A DNA stretch of 64,000 nucleotides, taken from positions 1 to 64,000 of the forward strand of contig NZ_VHIM01000009.1 of NCBI RefSeq assembly GCF_006494655.1. The letters are read 5' to 3'. Numbering within the stretch: the stretch's first letter is position 1; each line of letters begins with the position of its first letter. This document shows, in pieces, positions 50,934-61,282 of this stretch. This stretch comes from Arthrobacter agilis. GTDB lineage: Bacteria > Actinomycetota > Actinomycetes > Actinomycetales > Micrococcaceae. A program made the translations under genes and the position numbers. The notes beneath the pieces are model-generated. The model worked only from the letters and a program-made list of their open reading frames with translations. It searched no databases and was not told the origin of the DNA.

Positions 50934-51575
50934 ATCGCCGAGAAGTACAACCGCTTCGCACCCTTCTACGACGCACTGTCCGGGGAGTTTCCCGTCTACC
51001 GCGCCGGCCGTCTCCTCGCCGTCCGCGATCTCGACCTCGCGGAGGGCGCCCAGGTCCTCGACGTCGGCTGCGGGACGGGGCTCAACTTCGGCCTCCTGCA
51101 GCGGGCTGTCGGACCCACCGGGTGGATCGTGGGCATCGACAGGAGCCCGCAGATGCTCGCCCGTGCCCGCCGGAAGGCGGAGCGCCGAGGCTGGTCGAAC
51201 GTCATCCTGATCGAAGGAGACGCGACGACCCTTTCCGTCGAGAAAGTACGCGAGGCGGTCCGGGCCAGGGGCGGACGGGGGTCGAGCGACGCCGCCCTCG
51301 CGACCTACGCCCTCTCGCTCATGCCCGGGTGGGAGCACGCCTGGGAACGGATGAAGCACCTCGTCCGCCCGGCAGGAACGCTGTCCGTCGTGGACATGCA
51401 GGAGCCGCAGGGTGCGTTCGCCGTCTTCGGGCCGCTCGCGCGCCTCGCCTGCCGGTGGGGAGGCGCAGACATCACCGCGGCACCCTGGCGGGGCGTGGAG
51501 CGGGACTGCGTCGCTGTCCGGACGGCCTCCGCGCGCGGTGACCATCTGCAGGTCAGGACCGGACGACGCCCCTGA
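50934..51575 (+). CDS. Class I SAM-dependent methyltransferase with no standard start codon
   Basis: About 213 residues. It begins AEKYNRFAPFYDALSGEF, followed by motif I LDVGCGTGLNF (about 41-51), GIDRSPQMLARARRKAE and later LATYALSLMPGWE, resembling UbiE/phospholipid-type methyltransferases. The coding pattern starts just after GGAGGTAGGACC, an excellent ribosome binding site, but the codon there is ATC (50934). The first ATG/GTG in frame (GTG 51129) would remove SAM motif I. So either a rare ATC start is used or the start codon has been lost. Confidence 0.7.
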   Translation: MAEKYNRFAPFYDALSGEFPVYRAGRLLAVRDLDLAEGAQVLDVGCGTGLNFGLLQRAVGPTGWIVGIDRSPQMLARARRKAERRGWSNVILIEGDATTLSVEKVREAVRARGGRGSSDAALATYALSLMPGWEHAWERMKHLVRPAGTLSVVDMQEPQGAFAVFGPLARLACRWGGADITAAPWRGVERDCVAVRTASARGDHLQVRTGRRP

Positions 51576-51696
51576 CCCACCGCCGACACGTCAGTGGGGC
51601 CGACACGCCCCGGAGACGGGAGCGCTCCTCGGCCCCCGCGCAGCCAGTAGGCTGGCGAGCGACGTGGCCCCGAGGCCAGGAGAGGACGGCTCACCC

Positions 51697-53028
51697 ATGA
51701 AGAAACTGGACCGCGAGTCACTGCGCGATTCCCTCCGGACGCAGCTGTGGCCGGTGCCGCTGATCGCCGTCGTGCTCGCCGTCGCCCTCGGGCAGTTCAT
51801 GCCGTTCCTCGACCACATCATCGACGGCAAGCTGTCACCCCTGGTCTCGGGTTTTCTGTTCGGCGGCGGACCGGAGGCGGGCCGTTCGCTGCTGGAGACG
51901 ATCGCCAGCTCCATGATCACGGTGACGTCCCTGACCTTCTCCCTCACGGTCGTCACGCTGCAGCTCGCCAGCAGCCAGTTCTCACCACGACTCCTCCGGA
52001 CCTTCACCAGCGACCGGTTCGTCCACAACACCCTGGCGTTGTTCCTCGCGACCTTCTCCTACGCGCTGACGGTGCTCCGCAGCATCCGCGTCGAGACGAG
52101 CGCCGGCTCCGGGTTCGTCCCCGAACTCGCGGTGACCCTCGCGTTCCTCCTGACGCTCGCGAGTGTCGTCGGACTCGTCCTGTTCCTCGCCCACCTCGCG
52201 CGGCAGATCCGCGTCGAGACCATGCTCCGCGACGTCCACCGCGCGAGCGACCACACCCTCGATCGCATCTTCCCCCGCGACCGGCGCCCGGCAGGCAGGA
52301 CGCAGCCCCCGGTGTCACCGGGAGCGACGATCACGATCGACACCTCGGGATTCCTCCTCGGGATCGGTCGGGGCACCGTTCTCGCCGCGGCGAAGAAGGC
52401 GGACGCCTTCGTGATGGTCGATTCCATCCCCGGCGACTCCCTGGTGTACGGCATGCCCTTCGCCCGCGCCTGGGCGCTGGACGGCTCGCCACTCGAGGCA
52501 TCCCGCCTCGCCGGTCTCCAGGGGGACCTCAACGACGCCGCACGGATCGGCTTCGAGCGGACCTCGACGCAGGACGTGGCCTTCGGGCTCCAGCAGCTGC
52601 TCGACGTCACGAACAAGGCGCTCTCCCCCGGCGTCAACGATCCCACGACCGCCGTGCACGCACTCAGCCACGTCTCCGCCGTCCTGTGCGCCGTGGGCAG
52701 GCGCAGCACGGGGCCCGAGACACTGCAGGACGACGACGGACGGCCCCGGGTGGTCCTGACCTACCCCACAGCGACCCAACTCCTCGATCTCGCCATGGAC
52801 CAGGTCCTCACCTACGCGTTCTCCGATCCCCGGACGGCAGCACGCACCCTGCAGATCCTGGAGGAAGTCTTCACGACCGCGTCCCCCGACTCCATGGACG
52901 ACCTCCGGCCCGCGCTCCTCCGGCAGGCGCGTCGATGCCGGGCCGCCATCGAGGCATCGGATCTGGAGGACAGCATCCGTGCCCAGCTCCTCGACACGAT
53001 CGACGAGCTCGAGCAGACACACGCCTGA
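51697..53028 (+). CDS. DUF2254 membrane protein
   Basis: 443 residues. Four N-terminal membrane helices (about 17-40, 70-95, 115-135, 145-168) including TVTSLTFSLTVVTLQLASSQ and FSPRLLRTFTSDRF, the signature of DUF2254. The soluble part carries DVAFGLQQLLDVTNKALSPG and NDPTTAVHAL, also highly conserved in the family. ATG 51697 follows AGGAGAGGACGGCTCACCC. Function of the family unknown. Tandem with valS 92 bp downstream. Confidence 0.85.
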   Translation: MKKLDRESLRDSLRTQLWPVPLIAVVLAVALGQFMPFLDHIIDGKLSPLVSGFLFGGGPEAGRSLLETIASSMITVTSLTFSLTVVTLQLASSQFSPRLLRTFTSDRFVHNTLALFLATFSYALTVLRSIRVETSAGSGFVPELAVTLAFLLTLASVVGLVLFLAHLARQIRVETMLRDVHRASDHTLDRIFPRDRRPAGRTQPPVSPGATITIDTSGFLLGIGRGTVLAAAKKADAFVMVDSIPGDSLVYGMPFARAWALDGSPLEASRLAGLQGDLNDAARIGFERTSTQDVAFGLQQLLDVTNKALSPGVNDPTTAVHALSHVSAVLCAVGRRSTGPETLQDDDGRPRVVLTYPTATQLLDLAMDQVLTYAFSDPRTAARTLQILEEVFTTASPDSMDDLRPALLRQARRCRAAIEASDLEDSIRAQLLDTIDELEQTHA

Positions 53029-53120
53029 CCGTCGGGCCGGGTCCACGGTCCGCTGCCACCGGTGTCCGGTCGGCCGGCGGCGCGGACCGCGAGCTTCCGC
53101 GGGTAGGGAACAATGGGGTC

Positions 53121-55745
53121 ATGGCCGATACGACCCAGGGCACAGACACGCCCTCCTCCCAGACCGTTTCCGTTCCCGACAAACCCGCCCTCGAGGGCCT
53201 CGAGGAGAGGCTGTCCCGCCAGTGGCGTGAGGACGGCACCTACGCCTTCCGCCGCGACACCACGCGCGCGGACGTCTACTCGATCGACACCCCGCCGCCC
53301 ACGGCGTCCGGGTCGCTCCATGTGGGACACATGTTCTCCTACACGCAGACCGACGTGATGGCGCGCTTCAAGCGCATGAACGGTGCCAACGTCTTCTACC
53401 CCATGGGCTGGGACGACAACGGCCTGCCGACCGAGCGCCGCGTCCAGAACTACTACGGTGTCCGCTGCGACCCCTCCGTCCCCTACGACGCCGGGTACCG
53501 CCCACCCGGCGAGCCCGCCAAGAACCAGCGGGACTTCGACGCCGTCTCCCGCCGGAACTTCATCGAGCTCTGCGAGGAGCTGGCGGTCGAGGACGAGCTG
53601 GTCTTCGAGAACCTCTTCAGCACGCTGGGGCTCTCCGTGGACTGGGACCTCACCTACCGGACCATCGACGACACGTCACGCTCGGTGTCGCAGCGAGCGT
53701 TCCTGGAGAACCTCACGGCCGGCGACGCATATCTGGCCGAGGCGCCGACCCTCTGGGACGTGACGTTCCGGACCGCCGTCGCACAGGCCGAGCTGGAGGA
53801 CCGCGGGCAGCCCGGCGCGTACCACCGGATCGCCTTCCACGCGCCCGATGGCTCGCAGATCCACATCGAGACCACGCGGCCCGAACTCCTGCCCGCGTGC
53901 GTGGCCCTCGTCGCCCACCCCGACGACGAGCGGTACAAGCCGCTGTTCGGCACCACCGTGACCTCCCCCCTGTTCGACGTCGAGGTGGAGATCAAGGCGC
54001 ACCCGCTCGCCAAGCCCGACAAGGGCAGCGGTATCGCGATGATCTGCACCTTCGGGGACCTCACCGATGTGACCTGGTGGCGCGAACTCCAGCTGCCCAC
54101 ACGCGCCGTCGTGGGCCGCGACGGACGCGTCCGGTCCGAGACACCCGAATGGATCGCCACCGAGCGGGCACGGGAGAGCTACGCGCAGGTGGCCGGCAAG
54201 ACCATCTTCAGCGCGAAGGAAGCCGTGGTCGCGATGCTCCGGGAGAGCGGCGACCTCGACGGGGAGCCGAAGAAGATCACCCACCCGGTCAACTTCTACG
54301 AGAAGGGCGACAAGCCCCTCGAGGTCGTGACCAGCCGCCAGTGGTACATCCGCAACGGCGGGCGCGACGCCGGCAGGCGGGAGGCCCTCATCGAGCGCGG
54401 GCGCGAGATCGAGTTCCACCCGGCCTTCATGCGCTCACGCTACGAGAACTGGATCGAGGGACTCAACGGCGACTGGCTGGTGTCCCGCCAGCGCTTCTTC
54501 GGCGTCCCGGTACCGGTGTGGTACCGGCTCGACGCCGACGGCGAGCCCGAGTACGACGCGCCGATCGTGCCGTCGATGGACGCCCTGCCCGTCGATCCCG
54601 CGGCCGAACCCGCACCGGGCTTCGAGGAGTCGGCGCGGAACCAGCCCCACGGCTTCATCGGTGACAGCGACGTCCTGGACACCTGGGCCACGTCCTCCCT
54701 CACACCGCAGATCGTGGGCGGCTGGGCGCGGGACGAGGACCTCTTCGGGAAGGTCTTCCCCTTCGATCTGCGCCCCCAGGGTCACGACATCATCAGGACC
54801 TGGCTCTTCTCCACCGCCGTGCGCGCCGACGCGCTGCAGGATTCCGTGCCGTGGAAGCACGCTGCGCTCTCGGGCTGGATCCTGGACCCCGACCGCAAGA
54901 AGATGTCCAAGTCCAAGGGCAACGTGGTGGTCCCCACTGACGTCCTCGAGCAGTTCGGTGCGGATGCCGTGCGGTACTGGGCAGCCTCGGCGAAGCTCGG
55001 TGCCGACACGGCCTACGAGATCAACCAGATGAAGATCGGCCGACGGCTCGCGATCAAGCTCCTGAACGCCTCGAAGTTCGTGCTGAACCTCGGGGTGACG
55101 GAGGCGTCCATCGGTGCGGGGTCGCTCGACCGCATCTCGAACGCCCTCGACCTCTCCCTGCTCGCGCAGCTGCGCACCGTCACGGAGCAGGCGACCGCCG
55201 CGTTCGGCAAGTACGACTACGCCCGGGCCCTGCAGCTCACGGAATCGTTCTTCTGGACCTTCACGGACGACTACGTGGAGCTCGTCAAGGACCGGGCCTA
55301 CGGGGATGCGGGCGACGCCGGCACCCAGTCTGTGCAGACCGCGCTGGCGACGACGCTCGACGCCCTCCTGCGCCTCTTCGCGCCGTTCCTGCCCTTCGCG
55401 ACGGAAGAGGTGTGGAGTTGGTGGCGTGAGGGTTCGGTGCACCAGGCCGCGTGGCCGTCGGCTGACGCCCTCCGCGACCTCCCGGAGACGGCAGACGCCG
55501 GGATCCTCACCTCGGTGGCGCTAGCGCTGGGCGGTATCCGCAAGGCCAAGTCGGAAGCCAAGGTGAAGCAACGCACCGAGGTCGAGACCGCCGTCGTCAC
55601 CGCTCCGGCGGTGCAGGTGGAGCAGGTGCGCGCGGGCCTCGCCGACCTGCTCGCCGCAGGCAATGCGCGGAACCTCCGCCTCGCCGAGGGCGAGGGAACC
55701 CTGGCGGTCTCCGACGTCGAGCTGGTGCCGCAGCCGGCGGAGTAG
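53121..55745 (+). CDS. valS: Valyl-tRNA synthetase
   Basis: 874 residues. HIGH-equivalent SGSLHVGHMFSYTQTD is near residue 66, KMSKSKGNVV lies near 594, and the C-terminal anticodon domain contains LLRLFAPFLPFATEEVWSWW. The CP1 editing region has IHIETTRPELLPACVALVAH. Actinobacterial ValRS of this type has the insertion NYYGVRCDPSVPYDAGYRPP. It charges tRNA-Val. ATG 53121 (MADTTQGTD) is the natural start; the open frame upstream runs through the DUF2254 gene and is not real. A terminator follows. Confidence 0.95.
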   Translation: MADTTQGTDTPSSQTVSVPDKPALEGLEERLSRQWREDGTYAFRRDTTRADVYSIDTPPPTASGSLHVGHMFSYTQTDVMARFKRMNGANVFYPMGWDDNGLPTERRVQNYYGVRCDPSVPYDAGYRPPGEPAKNQRDFDAVSRRNFIELCEELAVEDELVFENLFSTLGLSVDWDLTYRTIDDTSRSVSQRAFLENLTAGDAYLAEAPTLWDVTFRTAVAQAELEDRGQPGAYHRIAFHAPDGSQIHIETTRPELLPACVALVAHPDDERYKPLFGTTVTSPLFDVEVEIKAHPLAKPDKGSGIAMICTFGDLTDVTWWRELQLPTRAVVGRDGRVRSETPEWIATERARESYAQVAGKTIFSAKEAVVAMLRESGDLDGEPKKITHPVNFYEKGDKPLEVVTSRQWYIRNGGRDAGRREALIERGREIEFHPAFMRSRYENWIEGLNGDWLVSRQRFFGVPVPVWYRLDADGEPEYDAPIVPSMDALPVDPAAEPAPGFEESARNQPHGFIGDSDVLDTWATSSLTPQIVGGWARDEDLFGKVFPFDLRPQGHDIIRTWLFSTAVRADALQDSVPWKHAALSGWILDPDRKKMSKSKGNVVVPTDVLEQFGADAVRYWAASAKLGADTAYEINQMKIGRRLAIKLLNASKFVLNLGVTEASIGAGSLDRISNALDLSLLAQLRTVTEQATAAFGKYDYARALQLTESFFWTFTDDYVELVKDRAYGDAGDAGTQSVQTALATTLDALLRLFAPFLPFATEEVWSWWREGSVHQAAWPSADALRDLPETADAGILTSVALALGGIRKAKSEAKVKQRTEVETAVVTAPAVQVEQVRAGLADLLAAGNARNLRLAEGEGTLAVSDVELVPQPAE

Positions 55746-55765
55746 CAACCGCACGCAACCACAAA

Positions 55766-55796
55766 GGGACCCGCCGGTCGATGAACGGCGGGTCCC
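55766..55796. terminator. Bidirectional terminator between valS and the DsbA-like gene
   Basis: Perfect 11-bp stem GGGACCCGCCG/CGGCGGGTCCC with a 9-nt loop, 20 bp after valS and 22 bp beyond the stop of the convergent gene; flanking CCACA/TGTGG can extend the stem with a mismatch bulge. Confidence 0.85.
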
Positions 55797-55818
55797 TCTG
55801 TGGTTCAGGCGAGCGGAG

Positions 55819-56436
55819 TCAGTCGAACGAGGGGCTCGAGGTGCGCGAGCGCTTGAGCTCGTAGAACTCGGGGAACTCGGACATCAGGACGGCTCCGTCG
55901 AAGATCCGGCCGGCGGCCTCGCCCCGCGGGATCTTCGTGAGCACGGGCCCGAAGAACGCGGTGCCGTTGAACGCCACCACCGGGGTGCCGACCTCGTCAC
56001 CCACGCGGTCGATGCCGTCCTGGTGGGAAGCACGCAGCTGGCGGTCGTACTCGTCCGTGTGCGCGTATCGGGCGAGGTCCGCCGGCAGGCCCACCTCGTC
56101 GAGCGACTCGCGGATGACGACGTCGAAGTCCTTGTTCTGTCCGATGTGGATGCGCGTGCCCATCGCGTCGTAGAGCTTCTTGACGTACTCCTCGCCGTGG
56201 AGCTCGCGCGCCGCGATGATCACCCGGACGGGACCCCAGCCCTTCAGCATGGTCTCCTGGTACTCCTCCGGCAGATCGCGCCCCTCGTTGAGGACGGACA
56301 GGCTCATGACGTGCCAGTCCACCGAGATATTGCGTACCTGCTCCACCTCGCCGATCCAGCGTGAAGTGATCCACGCGAAGGGGCAGAGGGGATCGAACCA
56401 GAAATCAGCCATTTCGGGGGCAGCGGACTCGCTCAT
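55819..56436 (-). CDS. DsbA-family protein, mycothiol-dependent nitroreductase-like
   Basis: 205 residues. The N-terminal [16 protein letters not shown] places the active site as C-P-F-A, where the mycobacterial relative Rv2466c has C-P-W-C, so only one cysteine is present. [20 protein letters not shown] and the late [18 protein letters not shown] (cis-Pro loop) fit the family. A single-cysteine site would act through mixed disulfide with mycothiol. ATG 56436 follows AAGGAGTACTGC. Convergent with valS. Confidence 0.85.
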   Translation of the reverse strand: MSESAAPEMADFWFDPLCPFAWITSRWIGEVEQVRNISVDWHVMSLSVLNEGRDLPEEYQETMLKGWGPVRVIIAARELHGEEYVKKLYDAMGTRIHIGQNKDFDVVIRESLDEVGLPADLARYAHTDEYDRQLRASHQDGIDRVGDEVGTPVVAFNGTAFFGPVLTKIPRGEAAGRIFDGAVLMSEFPEFYELKRSRTSSPSFD

Positions 56437-56647
56437 GCAGTACTCCTTCAGACGTGGGGAAGGCCAGCAGGCCTTTTCCGGTGCAACCCGCCGCGTCCGT
56501 CCGCTATTCCGCCCGGATTGGTGCAGCGCACGCCGAGGCGGTCTAATGAAGGGACACGACCAGTCGACGATGCCTGGCGCTCTCCCTGCGTCACCTCCGA
56601 CTGGATTCAGCCGCATCGGGCAACCCGATGCAGGAAGGGGCGCCCTC

Positions 56648-58141
56648 TTGCCGCACGACCGCACCGAGAACCACGAGGCCTGGCTTCACCGGGAAGAGCT
56701 CGCGGAGGCCATGATCCCGCTGATCGGCCACCTCTACCGCAGGAACAACGTGGTGACGAGCATCCACGGGCGGAGCCTCATCAACAAGTCTGCGATGAAC
56801 ATCCTCAAGGCCCACCGCTTCGCGCGCCGCATCACCACCGAGGAACTCCGCCTCGAGGACACCGCCCCCCTGCTGCGCCTCCTCACCGAATTGGACCTCG
56901 GCGCCGCAGCCATCGATCTCGGCCGGCTCCGCCTCGCCTACGACAGATGCGACGACGGCCGCAGCCTCGAGGAGTTCGTCCGCGCGGAACTCGCCGGGAT
57001 CGTCGGGCAGGGCGGGCGCGACGAGCGCACCAGCACCGATGTGGTCCTCTACGGCTTCGGCAGGATCGGCCGGCTCGTGGCACGGCTGCTCATCGAGAAG
57101 GCCGGAGGCGGTCATGGCCTGCGACTCCGCGCCGTCGTCGTGCGCCGAGGCTCGGACAACGACCTCGCCAAGCGGGCCAGCCTGCTCCGCCGCGACTCGG
57201 TCCACGGGTCCTTCGAGGGCACCATCCAGGTCGACGAAGCGACCAACACGATCACGGCCAACGGCATCAGGATCCAGGTCATCTACTCGGACGATCCGGC
57301 GTCGATCGACTACACCGCCTACGGGATCCAGGACGCGATCATTGTCGACAACACCGGCCGGTGGCGCGACGCCGATGGTCTCTCCCAGCATCTGCGCAGT
57401 ACCGGCGTCGCGAAGGTCCTGCTGACGGCGCCCGGCAAGGGCGACCTCAAGAACATCGTCCACGGCATCAACCAGGCAGCCATCGAGGACACGGACCGCA
57501 TCATCACCGCGGCCTCCTGCACCACGAACGCGATCACCCCGGTGCTGAAGGCCGTCAATGACCGCTTCGGCGTGGTCCATGGGCATGTGGAGACGGTGCA
57601 CTCCTTCACGAACGACCAGAATCTCATCGACAACTTCCACCGCGGTGACCGGCGGGGCCGCTCCGCCGCCCTGAACATGGTGCTCACGGAGACCGGCGCG
57701 GCGACGGCAGTGGCCAAGGCGCTGCCCGAGCTGGCGGGCAAGCTGACCGGCAGTTCCATCCGCGTGCCCACTCCGGACGTATCCATCGCGATCCTCAACC
57801 TCACGCTGCAGCAGGGGACCACGAAGGAGGAGGTCAACACCTACCTGCGTGAGATGTCCCTGCACTCCGGCATGCGGAAGCAGGTCGACTACATCGACAG
57901 CCCCGAAGTGGTCTCGACGGACTTCGTCGGTTCACGACGCGCGGGAATCGTCGACGGGCTCGCGACCATCGCCGACGGCACCTACCTCGTGCTCTACGTC
58001 TGGTACGACAACGAGTTCGGCTACAGCTGCCAGGTGGTGCGCGTTCTGGAGGAGATGGCGGCCGTCCATCCGCCGTCGTTCCCCACGGCCGCCACGGTCG
58101 CAACCGAGGCGAGGGACGCCGGGGTCGCGGCCGGCGTCTGA
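56648..58141 (+). CDS. gap: Glyceraldehyde-3-phosphate dehydrogenase with long N-terminal extension
   Basis: 497 residues. A helical extension of about 125 residues ([39 protein letters not shown]) precedes the usual Rossmann domain [14 protein letters not shown] and catalytic Cys in [29 protein letters not shown] ends the enzyme. This long type corresponds to GapB-like proteins of Corynebacterium. The TTG at 56648 follows AGGAAGGGG and agrees with the family's N-terminus; ATG 56547 is a longer alternative. Bidirectional terminator downstream, shared with clpX. Confidence 0.85.
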   Translation: MPHDRTENHEAWLHREELAEAMIPLIGHLYRRNNVVTSIHGRSLINKSAMNILKAHRFARRITTEELRLEDTAPLLRLLTELDLGAAAIDLGRLRLAYDRCDDGRSLEEFVRAELAGIVGQGGRDERTSTDVVLYGFGRIGRLVARLLIEKAGGGHGLRLRAVVVRRGSDNDLAKRASLLRRDSVHGSFEGTIQVDEATNTITANGIRIQVIYSDDPASIDYTAYGIQDAIIVDNTGRWRDADGLSQHLRSTGVAKVLLTAPGKGDLKNIVHGINQAAIEDTDRIITAASCTTNAITPVLKAVNDRFGVVHGHVETVHSFTNDQNLIDNFHRGDRRGRSAALNMVLTETGAATAVAKALPELAGKLTGSSIRVPTPDVSIAILNLTLQQGTTKEEVNTYLREMSLHSGMRKQVDYIDSPEVVSTDFVGSRRAGIVDGLATIADGTYLVLYVWYDNEFGYSCQVVRVLEEMAAVHPPSFPTAATVATEARDAGVAAGV

Positions 58142-58224
58142 CCATCACCGGGCTCCCCAACTGCTCGGCACCGGCACTCACCGGCCGTCAGGGGCCCGGA
58201 ACGGCACGGGTGCGGCCGGACGCA

Positions 58225-58257
58225 CGAAGGGCCCGACCACGATGGCCGGGCCCTTCG
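58225..58257. terminator. Bidirectional terminator between gap and clpX
   Basis: Perfect 11-bp stem CGAAGGGCCCG/CGGGCCCTTCG with an 11-nt loop, between the convergent gap and clpX genes. Confidence 0.85.
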
Positions 58258-58270
58258 CACGCCGTACCGC

Positions 58271-59563
58271 TCAGGCGGACTTGTTCCTGCGCTTGGCGAC
58301 CACCTCGTGGGAGATGAGTGTGGGCTCGGCACGCTTGGCGACGACGTCGTCCGTGATCACCACGGTCGCGATGTCCTCGCGGCTCGGGAGGTCGAACATG
58401 ACCGGAAGCAGGACTTCCTCCATGATGGCGCGCAGGCCACGGGCCCCCGTTCCACGATCCAGTGCGAGGTCGGCGATGGCCTCGAGCGCCTTCGGCTCGA
58501 ACTCGAGCTCCACCCCGTCCAGCAGGAACATCTTCTGGTACTGCTTGATGAGGGCGTTCTTCGGCTCGGTGAGGATCTGCATGAGCGCCGGCCGGTCCAG
58601 GTGCGTGACCGTCGTGATGACGGGCAGGCGGCCGATGAACTCCGGGATGAGGCCGAACTTCAGCAGGTCCTCCGGCATCACGTCACCGTAGCTCGCCTCC
58701 TCGTTCTTGAGGGAGCTGAGCGGCGCACCGAAACCGATGCCCTTCCGGCCGGCGCGTGAACCGATGATCTCCTCCAGGCCGGCGAATGCCCCCGCCACGA
58801 TGAACAGGACGTTCGTCGTATCGATCTGGATGAACTCCTGGTGCGGATGCTTGCGCCCGCCCTGGGGCGGCACCGACGCGACCGTGCCCTCGAGGATCTT
58901 CAGCAGTGCCTGTTGCACTCCCTCCCCCGAGACATCACGCGTGATGGAGGGGTTCTCGCTCTTCCGGGAGATCTTGTCGATCTCGTCGATGTAGATGATG
59001 CCCTGTTCGGCCTTCTTGACGTCGTAGTCGGCCGCCTGGATGAGCTTCAGCAGGATGTTCTCGACGTCCTCGCCCACGTACCCGGCCTCGGTGAGGGCCG
59101 TGGCATCGGCGACGGCGAAGGGGACGTTCAGCCGCCGGGCCAGGGTCTGCGCCAGGTAGGTCTTGCCGCAGCCGGTCGGTCCGATCAGCAGGATGTTCGA
59201 CTTCGCGATCTCGACGTCCTCAGCCTCCGCCGCATCTGCGAGGGTGCCGGAGGTACGCGGCGCGCTGCCGGACTGGATGCGCTTGTAGTGGTTGTACACG
59301 GCCACCGCGAGGGAACGCTTCGCGGGCTCCTGGCCCACCACGTACTCCTGCAGGAAGTCGAAGATCTCGCGGGGCTTGGGGAGCTCGAAAGTGCCCAGGT
59401 CCGCGACCTCGGACAGCTCTTCCTCGATGATCTCGTTGCACAGGTCGATGCACTCGTCGCAGATGTACACGCCGGGCCCGGCTATGAGCTTGCGAACCTG
59501 CTTCTGGCTCTTCCCGCAGAAGGAGCACTTGAGCAGATCGGTGCTCTCACCAATGCGAGCCAT
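58271..59563 (-). CDS. clpX: ATP-dependent Clp protease ATP-binding subunit ClpX
   Basis: 430 residues. The N-terminal zinc domain has CSFCGKSQ and [10 protein letters not shown] (four Cys ligands). Walker A is GPTGCGKT, followed by [17 protein letters not shown], and the sensor region with [10 protein letters not shown] and [12 protein letters not shown]. ClpX unfolds substrates and feeds them to ClpP1P2. ATG 59563 matches the conserved start. It follows clpP2 on the same strand, but a strong hairpin between them suggests partly separate transcription. Confidence 0.95.
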   Translation of the reverse strand: MARIGESTDLLKCSFCGKSQKQVRKLIAGPGVYICDECIDLCNEIIEEELSEVADLGTFELPKPREIFDFLQEYVVGQEPAKRSLAVAVYNHYKRIQSGSAPRTSGTLADAAEAEDVEIAKSNILLIGPTGCGKTYLAQTLARRLNVPFAVADATALTEAGYVGEDVENILLKLIQAADYDVKKAEQGIIYIDEIDKISRKSENPSITRDVSGEGVQQALLKILEGTVASVPPQGGRKHPHQEFIQIDTTNVLFIVAGAFAGLEEIIGSRAGRKGIGFGAPLSSLKNEEASYGDVMPEDLLKFGLIPEFIGRLPVITTVTHLDRPALMQILTEPKNALIKQYQKMFLLDGVELEFEPKALEAIADLALDRGTGARGLRAIMEEVLLPVMFDLPSREDIATVVITDDVVAKRAEPTLISHEVVAKRRNKSA

Positions 59564-59633
59564 GGTTCAATCCCCTTAGGTATAACGCGATTGCTATGTC
59601 CACTCTAGGCCACATGCCTGACGGAGCCAGTAA

Positions 59634-59673
59634 CGAAATGCCCGTGATGCCTCTCGGCGTCACGGGCATTTCG
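59634..59673 (-). terminator. Long hairpin between clpP2 and clpX
   Basis: A perfect 14-bp stem CGAAATGCCCGTGA/TCACGGGCATTTCG with a 12-nt loop, 12 bp after the clpP2 stop. It should end or attenuate the clpP1-clpP2 transcript before clpX. Confidence 0.85.
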
Positions 59674-59684
59674 GCGACCGGGGA

Positions 59685-60359
59685 TCAGGGCGTGTTGATC
59701 TTCGGCGGGGTGATCTTGCGGGAGTTCAGGACTTCGTCGACCAGTCCGTACTCCACGGCGTCGGCCGCGGTCAGGATCTTGTCGCGCTCGATGTCGATGT
59801 TGACCTGCTCCGGGGTGCGTCCCGAGTGCAGGGCCAGCGTGTCCTCGAGCCAGGTGCGCATGCGCATGACCTCGTTGGCCTGGATCTCCAGGTCGGAGGC
59901 CTGTCCGCCCTGACCGCCGGACAGGGCGGGCTGGTGGATGAGGACCCGGGCGTTCGGCAGCGCGAGGCGCTTGCCCGGAGCTCCGGCGGCCAGCAGCACC
60001 GCGGCCGCGCTGGCTGCCTGGCCGAGGCAGACCGTCTGCACCTCGGGGCGGATGAACTGCATGGTGTCGTAGATGGCCGTCATGGCGGTGAACGAGCCAC
60101 CGGGCGAGTTGATGTAGAGCGTGATGTCGCGCTCCGGATCGGTGGACTCGAGGACGAGCAGCTGCGCCATGACGTCGTCCGCCGAGGCGTCGTCCACCTG
60201 CGTACCGAGGAAGATGATGCGGTCCTCGAACAGCTTCGTGTAGGGGTCCTGGCGCTTGAACCCGTAGGGCGTGCGCTCCTCGAACTGGGGAAGGATGTAA
60301 CGGCTGGTGGGAAGGTTCTGCGCCTTGGATCCCGCGGCTGCCTGGAAATCGTGGTTCAT
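59685..60359 (-). CDS. clpP2: ATP-dependent Clp protease proteolytic subunit ClpP2
   Basis: 224 residues. Catalytic Ser is S117 in GQAASAAAV and His is H142 in [26 protein letters not shown] forms the oligomer handle region. The about 30-residue N-terminal pre-segment (including [17 protein letters not shown]) is typical of actinobacterial ClpP2, trimmed on activation. It pairs with ClpP1, encoded just upstream. ATG 60359 is preceded by AGGAGACACC. Confidence 0.95.
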   Translation of the reverse strand: MNHDFQAAAGSKAQNLPTSRYILPQFEERTPYGFKRQDPYTKLFEDRIIFLGTQVDDASADDVMAQLLVLESTDPERDITLYINSPGGSFTAMTAIYDTMQFIRPEVQTVCLGQAASAAAVLLAAGAPGKRLALPNARVLIHQPALSGGQGGQASDLEIQANEVMRMRTWLEDTLALHSGRTPEQVNIDIERDKILTAADAVEYGLVDEVLNSRKITPPKINTP

Positions 60360-60402
60360 GGTGTCTCCTGTTGGACGACTGGTCGGACGGGGGCTGCTGC
60401 GG

Positions 60403-61029
60403 TTACTCGCTCTGCTCGGTGCCGCCGCCGCCGGCGACGGAGCCCGAGTGGGCGGAGATGTGGTCGAAGAAGCCGTACTCGAGCGCCTCCTGGGCCGTGA
60501 ACCACTTGTCGCGGTCGTTGTCCTTGAGGATGGTCTCGACGCTCTGGCCGGTCTGCTCGGCCGTCAGTTCCGCCATGACGCGCTTCATGTGGAGGATCAG
60601 CTCGGCCTGGATACGGATGTCCGTCGCCGTACCGCCGATGCCGCCGGAGGGCTGGTGCATCAGGATGCGGGCGTGGGGCGTCGCGTACCGCTTGCCCTTC
60701 GTCCCGGACGACAGCAGGAACTGGCCCATGGAGGCCGCCAGGCCGGTCGCGACCGTGACGACGTCGTTCGGGATGAACTGCATGGTGTCGTAGATCGCCA
60801 TACCGGCGGTCACCGAGCCGCCCGGCGAGTTGATGTAGAGGAAGATGTCGCGCTCGGGGTCCTCGGCCGACAGCAGGAGCAGCTGCGAGCAGATGGCGTT
60901 CGCGTTGTCGTCGCGGACCTCGGAACCGAGCCAGATGATGCGCTCCTTGAGGAGCCTGGTGTAGATGTATTCGTCACGACCGCCCATTTCGGGGCCGGCC
61001 ATGCTCGGGGTGCTTGGTTCGGTTGCCAT
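60403..61029 (-). CDS. clpP1: ATP-dependent Clp protease proteolytic subunit ClpP1
   Basis: 208 residues. S100 in GLAASMGQF and H125 in LMHQPSGG are the catalytic pair; [19 protein letters not shown] is conserved. In actinobacteria ClpP1 and ClpP2 form a mixed tetradecamer. ATG 61029 ([10 protein letters not shown]) is chosen since upstream codons show no conservation. The gene lies 43 bp before clpP2 in the same direction. The C-terminus is a flexible Gly-rich tail ([11 protein letters not shown]). Confidence 0.95.
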   Translation of the reverse strand: MATEPSTPSMAGPEMGGRDEYIYTRLLKERIIWLGSEVRDDNANAICSQLLLLSAEDPERDIFLYINSPGGSVTAGMAIYDTMQFIPNDVVTVATGLAASMGQFLLSSGTKGKRYATPHARILMHQPSGGIGGTATDIRIQAELILHMKRVMAELTAEQTGQSVETILKDNDRDKWFTAQEALEYGFFDHISAHSGSVAGGGGTEQSE

Positions 61030-61227
61030 TGACGTTAGCCTCTCACTCTGGCGGGCCGCTGCCATTCCGGCCGACCCGTCCGTTTCTCTCTCCATGGACA
61101 CTAACCCGCTGCGGCGGGCAATTGCTCCCGCGCCTCGAACTGTTCGCTGACGGCGCACGGTCGCCGGACCGGGACGTGGCCGGCGTTCGCTGAGGGCTCC
61201 CGGCTGCTCGCGGCAAGCTTAACCGAA

Positions 61228-61267
61228 GACAGCGGCGCCACCGCCCGGAGGCTGTGGCACCGCTGTC
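61228..61267 (-). terminator. Terminator between tig and clpP1
   Basis: A 14-bp stem GACAGCGGCGCCAC/GTGGCACCGCTGTC with one mismatch and a 12-nt loop, 15 bp after the tig stop codon. Confidence 0.75.
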
Positions 61268-61282
61268 GGTGATGCGGGGTCG

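Noticed and set aside
51747-53120. In-frame 458-codon extension of ValRS
   Set aside because: It is an out-of-frame reading of the DUF2254 gene; ATG 53121 gives the normal ValRS start.
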